Shown here one piece after another: positions 5,584 to 10,363 of a DNA stretch of 10,363 nt. The stretch is from the NCBI GenBank assembly GCA_009929975.1, contig RZZF01000040.1:1-10363 (forward strand), in the 5' to 3' direction. The notes under the pieces are model-generated. The model was not told where the DNA came from and did not search any database. It saw only the letters and a list, made by a program, of their open reading frames with translations. The position numbers and the translations under genes are program-made. Source of the DNA: Clostridia bacterium. GTDB lineage: Bacteria; Bacillota; Clostridia; Saccharofermentanales; UBA5734. Position 1 is the stretch's first letter. Each line of letters opens with the position of its first letter.

Positions 5584-6672
5584 ATGCGAATCTTTCGTCT
5601 GACCGCCGTCACTGCCATGCTGTCGATCATCCTGATAATTTCTTCGGCCTGCCAGCCAGGCATGAAGCGTTATACCGATACGATACTCGGGGCTTTTGAC
5701 ACGGTCATCACCGTGATCGCCTACTGCGAGAGTGACCAGGCCTTTGAAAAGCTGTCCGGCCACGCTGAAACGCGCTTCATCGAACTGCACCAGCTATTCG
5801 ACCGCTACAACCAATATGACGGAGTGGTGAATATCCACACCCTGAACGCACATGCGGGACAGGGGCCTCTCAAGGTTGATCCTGAACTGATCCGGCTGCT
5901 TGAGCAGGCCGGGGAATGGTATCGTCAGTCGCCCGGTACAACCAATATCGCGTTCGGCTCAGTTCTGGAACTCTGGCACGATGCCAGGACGGAAGGACTG
6001 ACAAATCCAGCCGCCGCCAGGCTGCCGGAAATGGCCGCGCTGACAGAAGCCGCACGCCATACGGATATGGACCAGCTGCTGATTGATAAGGCAGCCGGTA
6101 CAGTTGAGCTTGCGGATGGGCAAATGAGGCTGGATCTGGGAGCGGTTGCCAAAGGTTACGCGACGGAGCTGGTCGCACAGGAACTGACCACCCTGGGATA
6201 TCAGCATTTCATTATCAGCAGCGGTGGAAATGTCCGGACAGCGGGGAACCCTCAGGATGGCAAACGAAGTGTCTGGAGCATCGGGATACAGAATCCCGAT
6301 GCGGCGGACGATGGCGAAGAACTTCTGGATACCGCCTACCTGACTGACCTATCAGTGGTGACCAGCGGCGATTATCAGAGATATTATACCGTAGACGGCC
6401 AGCGCTACCACCACATCATTGATCCGGCGACCCTAAAGCCGGGAGTCCATCACCGGGCGGTTACGGTCATCACACGCGATTCAGGATTTGCCGATTTTCT
6501 CTCAACAACCTTGTTTCTTCTGCCGTACGCGGACGGCAGAAACTACATCGACCAGCTGCCCGGAACAGAAGCGCTCTGGGTGCTGGCCGACGGCAGTCTT
6601 CAATACACTGATGGCGTGAAAAACTGGTTCAAGACGATCGGCGGGGCGACCAATCCTTCACCGGTCCCTTGA
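5584..6672 (+). CDS. apbE: ApbE-family FAD:protein FMN transferase, FmnB-like lipoprotein
   Basis: This 362-residue ApbE-family enzyme uses FAD to attach FMN covalently to a Thr or Ser of extracytoplasmic target proteins, releasing AMP, with Mg2+ as cofactor. Family motifs appear in order: TDTILGAFDTVITV (31-44), DRYNQYDGVVNIHTLNA (73-89), D184-L-G-A-V-A-K190-G-Y, ISSGGN (211-216), VTSGDYQRYY (259-268), HHIIDP (276-281), and A-D304-F-L-S-T308, the Mg-binding Asp/Thr pair. The N-terminus is a signal peptide ending ISSAC, so Cys23 may be lipidated, although the lipobox is imperfect. ATG 5584 is preceded by GGAG at 5573-5576. A lipoprotein form anchored outside the membrane is what FmnB of the Listeria electron transfer locus is. 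The adjacent lipoprotein at 4910-5452 is the obvious local substrate. Its stop codon abuts the stop of gcvPB on the other strand. Confidence 0.94.
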   Translation: MRIFRLTAVTAMLSIILIISSACQPGMKRYTDTILGAFDTVITVIAYCESDQAFEKLSGHAETRFIELHQLFDRYNQYDGVVNIHTLNAHAGQGPLKVDPELIRLLEQAGEWYRQSPGTTNIAFGSVLELWHDARTEGLTNPAAARLPEMAALTEAARHTDMDQLLIDKAAGTVELADGQMRLDLGAVAKGYATELVAQELTTLGYQHFIISSGGNVRTAGNPQDGKRSVWSIGIQNPDAADDGEELLDTAYLTDLSVVTSGDYQRYYTVDGQRYHHIIDPATLKPGVHHRAVTVITRDSGFADFLSTTLFLLPYADGRNYIDQLPGTEALWVLADGSLQYTDGVKNWFKTIGGATNPSPVP

Positions 6673-8142
6673 TCACTGATCCGCTTCGGCCGGTGGCTTC
6701 CAGCGCAGGATCGGATGCCGTGCGGCTGCTGTCTCATCGAGTCGGCTGACGGGTGTCTTCTGAGGAGCCTGACGGACCGTTTCCGGACTGTGTGCCGCCT
6801 CAGCCGCAATCTGCCGCATCGCCAGGATAAAGGCATCCAGACCGGCTTTATTTTCCGTCTCCGTCGGCTCAATCATCAGGGCTTCTTTTACTATCAGAGG
6901 AAAATAAATTGTCGGTGGGTGAAACCCATCATCCAACAACCGTTTAGCCACATCCAGAGCGGAAATTCCGGTTTGTTCGCGCAGCTGCCTGGCTGATAAG
7001 ACACATTCGTGCATGCACAGGCGGTTAAAAGGCAGATCATAGGTCTCACGCAGCGAAGCCTGGACATAGTTCGCGTTCAGCACCGCGGTTTCCGAGACCT
7101 CGCGCAACCCTTCATCACCGAGGGTCCAGATATAGGCCAGTGCTCTGACGAGCACGGCGAAATGGCCATGAAACGCTTTCATCCGTCCGATGGAAAGTGG
7201 ATGGTGCACGGTCTCCCAGTCATAAGTACCATCACTCTGGCGAACAGCCAGCGGCCCCGGCAGAAACGGAGCCAGTGCTTCTGTTACACCGACCGGACCG
7301 GCACCCGGACCGCCACCGCCATGCGGCGTGCTGAACGTCTTATGAAGATTCAGGTGAACGATATCAAAGCCCATATCGCCGGGACGGACCTGACCGAGAA
7401 TCGCGTTGGCATTCGCCCCGTCATAGTAGAGAAGTCCGCCGGCCTGATGAACCGCGTCGGCGATCGCGCAAATCTGTCGATCAAACAATCCGAGTGTATT
7501 GGGATTTGTCAGCATGATTCCGGCGGTTTTCGGACCAAGGGAACGACGCAGGGCCTGCAGATCGACGCAGCCGTCCGCATCGGATGGAATCTCAACCACC
7601 TTGAAGCCGGCCAGCGCCGCGGAAGCCGGGTTGGTACCGTGTGCAGAATCCGGGATCAGAATTTCATCGCGCGTGGTCTCATTTTGCTGCTGATGCCAGG
7701 CGCGGATGATCATCAGGCCGGTCAGCTCGCCATGAGCGCCTGCGGCTGGCTGCAGGGTAAATTGTGCCATCCCTGTTATCCGGCAGAGGGCCTGGTCCAG
7801 TTCGTACATCACCGCCAGGCAGCCTTGAACCGCCGCTGCCGGCAGCAGCGGATGCACAGCAGAAAACCCGGGCATCGCCGCGATGTCCTCATTAATTTTC
7901 GGATTGTACTTCATCGTACAGGAACCGAGCGGGTAAAATCCGCTGTCCACACCATGATTACGACTGGACAGCGCGGTATAGTGGCGAACCGCCTCTGTCT
8001 CGCTGACCTGTGGCAGCCCGGCCGGCCGGCTGCGCCTCAGATGACGCGGGATCAATTGATCCCCATTGTATTCAGGCACATCGGAAGGCGGCAAACTGAA
8101 AGCGTGAAGGCCTGGCCGGCTTTTTTCAAAAATCAGTTCCAT
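6673..8142 (-). CDS. gcvPB: Glycine dehydrogenase (aminomethyl-transferring) subunit 2, GcvPB
   Basis: This 489-residue catalytic half of the split glycine decarboxylase (P-protein) binds pyridoxal phosphate, decarboxylates glycine and passes the aminomethyl group to lipoyl-GcvH. The start [11 protein letters not shown] is characteristic of the family. [18 protein letters not shown] holds the PLP Schiff-base lysine K268. [16 protein letters not shown] (67-82) and [11 protein letters not shown] (165-175) are also conserved. The start ATG (8140-8142) overlaps the gcvPA stop TGA by one base, so translation is probably coupled, as expected for subunits of one heterotetramer. The C-terminal tail after about residue 440 is Ala/Pro-rich and likely variable. 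It is the last gene of the gcv operon in this window. No lipoamide dehydrogenase gene follows, so the L-protein must be encoded elsewhere. Confidence 0.97.
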   Translation of the reverse strand: MELIFEKSRPGLHAFSLPPSDVPEYNGDQLIPRHLRRSRPAGLPQVSETEAVRHYTALSSRNHGVDSGFYPLGSCTMKYNPKINEDIAAMPGFSAVHPLLPAAAVQGCLAVMYELDQALCRITGMAQFTLQPAAGAHGELTGLMIIRAWHQQQNETTRDEILIPDSAHGTNPASAALAGFKVVEIPSDADGCVDLQALRRSLGPKTAGIMLTNPNTLGLFDRQICAIADAVHQAGGLLYYDGANANAILGQVRPGDMGFDIVHLNLHKTFSTPHGGGGPGAGPVGVTEALAPFLPGPLAVRQSDGTYDWETVHHPLSIGRMKAFHGHFAVLVRALAYIWTLGDEGLREVSETAVLNANYVQASLRETYDLPFNRLCMHECVLSARQLREQTGISALDVAKRLLDDGFHPPTIYFPLIVKEALMIEPTETENKAGLDAFILAMRQIAAEAAHSPETVRQAPQKTPVSRLDETAAARHPILRWKPPAEADQ

Positions 8143-9479
8143 CAGAGCACCGCCCTTTCAACCAGTTGATCCATATCGGAACGGCTGGACTTTTCTGTGG
8201 CCGCCAACAGCCAGTCGTTCTCCATCTCGGGCAGCACATCGCTCAATGCCAACCCGCCGATAATCTGGTGCTGCAGCAGGCGGCGGTTCAATTCAACCGG
8301 CGAATCCTCGCAACGAACCGCGAACTCGGAAAAAAACGGAGCGTCATACAACGATGAAAACCGGCCGGTCGCGATCAGGCGGTCATGCAGATAGTGCGCT
8401 TTGCTGACAGACTGCCGGGCGATCTCGCATAGGCCTTCCTGTCCGACCGTCGTCATGTAGATGGCCGCGGCCAGTGCATTCAGCGCCTGGTTCGAGCAGA
8501 TATTTGATGTCGCGCGATCACGGCGGATATGCTGTTCACGGGTCTGCATGGTCATGACAAAACCGCGGCGTCCCTGACGATCCTGAGTCTGGCCGATCAA
8601 TCGGCCCGGCAGGCGGCGCAGATCTTTGCTTCCAGCGGCGAAAAAACCCAGAGAAGGGCCGCCGAAATTCATCGCGTTGCCGAGGACCTGCCCATCTCCG
8701 ACCACAAGGTCAGCACCGTAACGGCCGGGAGCTTCGAGCAATGCCAGTGAGATCGGATTGACCACGGCGACCAGATAGGCACCAACATGATGGGCTTGAG
8801 CGGTCAGTGACGGCATCTCTTCCAGCACACCAAAGAAATTGGGATTCTGAATCAAAACCGCGGCGACTTGCGGATCCAGCTTCGTCTGCAGAACATCCGC
8901 GTCAGTCCGTCCCCGGCTCAGTGAAATGATCTCAAGATCAAAGTGTCCGGTCTGCTGATACGTCCGCAGAACGGCCAGGGTATGGGGATGGAGTCCGTCA
9001 GACACCAGAACCCGGCGGCGCCGGGTCGCCTGACAGGCCAGCAGAATCGCTTCCGCGGCTGCGGTCGCCCCGTCATACATGGAAGCGTTCGCGGCTTCCA
9101 TCCCGGTGAGTTCGCAGATCATGGTCTGATACTCGAATATTGCCTGCAGCAGGCCCTGGCTGATTTCCGGCTGATACGGCGTATAGGCTGTGTAGAATTC
9201 CTGGCGGCCGGTCAGATGCGAGACAATCGCCGGTATTTCATGATCATAGCAGCCGGCACCGAGAAAACAGGCGTATCGGTCGGTATCCGCGTTGCGCGAC
9301 GCGAGCTCCCGCATCCTGCGGCGCAGGGCCAGCTCTGAAAGCGGCGGGGCCAGACCGGCCGGTCCGCGCAGACAGAGACTGTCAGGAATATCCGCGAATA
9401 AGGCCTCAAGCGATGGAACTCCGATTGTGTCCAGCATGGCACGGCGATCGTCATCGGTCATAGGGATATAGCGGTTCAC
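8142..9479 (-). CDS. gcvPA: Glycine dehydrogenase (aminomethyl-transferring) subunit 1, GcvPA
   Basis: This 445-residue partner of GcvPB is homologous to the N-terminal half of the single-chain P-protein and lacks the PLP lysine. Family segments include [19 protein letters not shown] at the N-terminus, [15 protein letters not shown] with [15 protein letters not shown], and [15 protein letters not shown] at 9477-9479 is chosen as the start because GGAGG (complement of 9488-9492) lies 8 nt upstream and because the RYIP segment belongs to the protein. The next in-frame ATG (9461) would remove it. The GTG directly abuts the gcvH stop codon, and the 3' end overlaps gcvPB by one base, so the three genes form a tightly coupled operon. 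Length is normal for the family (about 445-450). Confidence 0.96.
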   Translation of the reverse strand: MNRYIPMTDDDRRAMLDTIGVPSLEALFADIPDSLCLRGPAGLAPPLSELALRRRMRELASRNADTDRYACFLGAGCYDHEIPAIVSHLTGRQEFYTAYTPYQPEISQGLLQAIFEYQTMICELTGMEAANASMYDGATAAAEAILLACQATRRRRVLVSDGLHPHTLAVLRTYQQTGHFDLEIISLSRGRTDADVLQTKLDPQVAAVLIQNPNFFGVLEEMPSLTAQAHHVGAYLVAVVNPISLALLEAPGRYGADLVVGDGQVLGNAMNFGGPSLGFFAAGSKDLRRLPGRLIGQTQDRQGRRGFVMTMQTREQHIRRDRATSNICSNQALNALAAAIYMTTVGQEGLCEIARQSVSKAHYLHDRLIATGRFSSLYDAPFFSEFAVRCEDSPVELNRRLLQHQIIGGLALSDVLPEMENDWLLAATEKSSRSDMDQLVERAVL

Positions 9480-9863
9480 TCAGTTTTCCTCCGCGCACCA
9501 AGCTTCATAGGCATCCAGATCCATCAACCCGCTGACTTCATCCGGATCCGATATTTCCAATTCAACCAGCCATGCCTCATAGGCATCCTGATTGATCAGC
9601 TCCGGTTCGTCAGAAACCTCCTGATTGACCGCGATGACCGTGCCGCTGAGCGGCACATAGATATCGGACGCGCTCTTGACCGATTCGACGACTCCAAGGA
9701 CATCTTCGGCCTGCAGTTCACTGTCCATTTCCGGCAATTCGACAAACACAATGTCCCCCAGAGCTTCCTGGGCATGGTCTGTGATGCCGATCCGGGCCTT
9801 TGTTCCATCCAGATCCACCCATTCATGATTCTTTGTATACTTCAAAAATTCCGGTCCGTGCAT
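9480..9863 (-). CDS. gcvH: Glycine cleavage system H protein
   Basis: This 127-residue lipoyl carrier of the glycine cleavage system shuttles the aminomethyl group from P- to T-protein. The lipoylation site is K63 in VESVKSASD, within the standard barrel-fold sequence (KNHEWVDLDGTKARIGITD, ALGDIVFVELPE). ATG 9863 is chosen over an in-frame TTG at 9878 because GGAGG (complement of 9871-9875) lies 7 nt upstream of the ATG and would otherwise fall inside the coding region. Oddly, the six residues DAYEAW occur twice, at 93-98 and 117-122. The first replaces the usual Pro-Tyr-x-x-Gly-Trp-like segment. It lies between gcvT (57-nt AT-rich gap) and gcvPA (no gap). Confidence 0.96.
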   Translation of the reverse strand: MHGPEFLKYTKNHEWVDLDGTKARIGITDHAQEALGDIVFVELPEMDSELQAEDVLGVVESVKSASDIYVPLSGTVIAVNQEVSDEPELINQDAYEAWLVELEISDPDEVSGLMDLDAYEAWCAEEN

Positions 9864-9920
9864 AATGATGCCTCCCAAATTAATATAGATTTTTATCAGC
9901 CGTCGTGATGAACGATGGTT

Positions 9921-10363
9921 TCAGTGCTGAGCCGGCCGTGGCCTGCGATAGAACGGCAGCGATGCCACATGGGCCAGATAGCGGCGGTGGCGAATTTCAA
10001 CTTCCAGGGCCGTCCCCGATTCGATCATACCAGAGCTCGGGGCCGCGAGGAACAGTCCGATTGATTTTTGCAGAAATGGCGCATATCCACCCGAGGTGAC
10101 CTGTCCGGTCTTCTGATCCTCCAGATAGACATCGTATCCCTGGCGCGGCGCGATTTTTTCTGTCATTTCCAGTCCATAGAGCCGCCGGCGCGGCTCATCT
10201 TGTTGACGCAGCAGCGCGTCTCTGCCAATAAATGACGGCTTATCAAAATGAACAAAAAAATCCAGCCCGGCCTCAACCGGTGAAATATCAGCAGCCAGTT
10301 CATGTCCGTACAGCGGCATTCCCGCTTCAAGCCGCAGACTGTCGCGCGCGCCGAGCCCGGCGG
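9921..10363 (-). CDS. gcvT: Glycine cleavage system T protein (aminomethyltransferase), C-terminal part
   Basis: An open frame enters from the right window edge and ends at a TGA at 9921-9923, giving about 146 C-terminal residues of an enzyme of about 360. The visible sequence begins GLGARDSLRLEAGMPLYGHE, the diagnostic GcvT segment. VTSGGYAPFLQKSIGL and the C-terminal barrel ending VASLPFYRRPRP follow. The T-protein transfers the methylene group from aminomethylated GcvH to tetrahydrofolate and releases ammonia. It is the first visible gene of the operon. The promoter and any glycine riboswitch would lie beyond the window. Confidence 0.96.
   Translation of the reverse strand, partial: AGLGARDSLRLEAGMPLYGHELAADISPVEAGLDFFVHFDKPSFIGRDALLRQQDEPRRRLYGLEMTEKIAPRQGYDVYLEDQKTGQVTSGGYAPFLQKSIGLFLAAPSSGMIESGTALEVEIRHRRYLAHVASLPFYRRPRPAQH

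Noticed and set aside
6659..6695. Hairpin CACCGG...CCGGTG spanning the convergent stop codons as a bidirectional terminator
   Set aside because: The stem is only 6 bp with a 25-nt loop, and there is no T-run on either strand.
7009..8169. 386-codon open frame on the + strand opposite gcvPB
   Set aside because: The opposite strand encodes a clear full-length GcvPB with all motifs. The + frame gives a protein rich in Arg/His/Gln with no recognisable domain, typical of the antisense of a GC-rich gene.
9864..9878. TTG 9878 as start of gcvH
   Set aside because: It would place the GGAGG Shine-Dalgarno inside the coding region; homologues begin close to HGPEFLKYTKNHEWV.
1..10363. CRISPR array, insertion sequence, tRNA or rRNA
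   Set aside because: I saw no regularly spaced repeats, transposase motifs, terminal inverted repeats, or cloverleaf or rRNA-like segments.

Overview
The window looks like a chromosomal segment from a moderately GC-rich, probably Bacillota (Firmicutes) bacterium. Four things point that way: strong GGAGG-type Shine-Dalgarno sites, a glycine decarboxylase split into GcvPA and GcvPB, a lipoprotein of a type common in Clostridia, and a gene set matching the flavin-based extracellular electron transfer (FLEET) locus first described in Listeria. The species cannot be named from the sequence.

Left end (1-741): the C-terminal half of a PutP-type sodium/proline symporter, cut by the window edge. Positions 742-844 hold a good sigma-A-type promoter candidate, followed by a perfect 17-bp palindrome just after the expected transcription start.

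Positions 845-4708: a tight three-gene operon on the + strand. It encodes a UbiA/MenA-type prenyltransferase (dmkA-like), a type II NADH dehydrogenase with a C-terminal membrane domain (ndh2-like), and a long-chain polyprenyl diphosphate synthase (dmkB-like). Together these would make a (demethyl)menaquinone-type quinone and reduce it with NADH.

Positions 4709-4909: an AT-rich regulatory region with a TATAAT box, an 18-bp near-palindrome, and a 13-bp motif present as two perfect direct copies plus one imperfect inverted copy. It drives a small lipoprotein with a possible flavinylation motif (4910-5452). A textbook intrinsic terminator follows, and then an ApbE-type FAD:protein FMN transferase (5584-6672, fmnB-like). 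By analogy with Listeria, electrons would pass NADH -> Ndh2 -> quinone -> flavinylated lipoprotein -> external acceptor. The membrane partners EetA/EetB and the flavin transporter genes of the Listeria locus are not in the window, so this is a reduced or rearranged version.

Right end (6673-10363): on the - strand, the glycine cleavage operon runs gcvT (partial), gcvH, gcvPA, gcvPB, converging on fmnB with no base between the two stop codons. Glycine cleavage makes NADH, which Ndh2 could reoxidise. That metabolic link is inference only.
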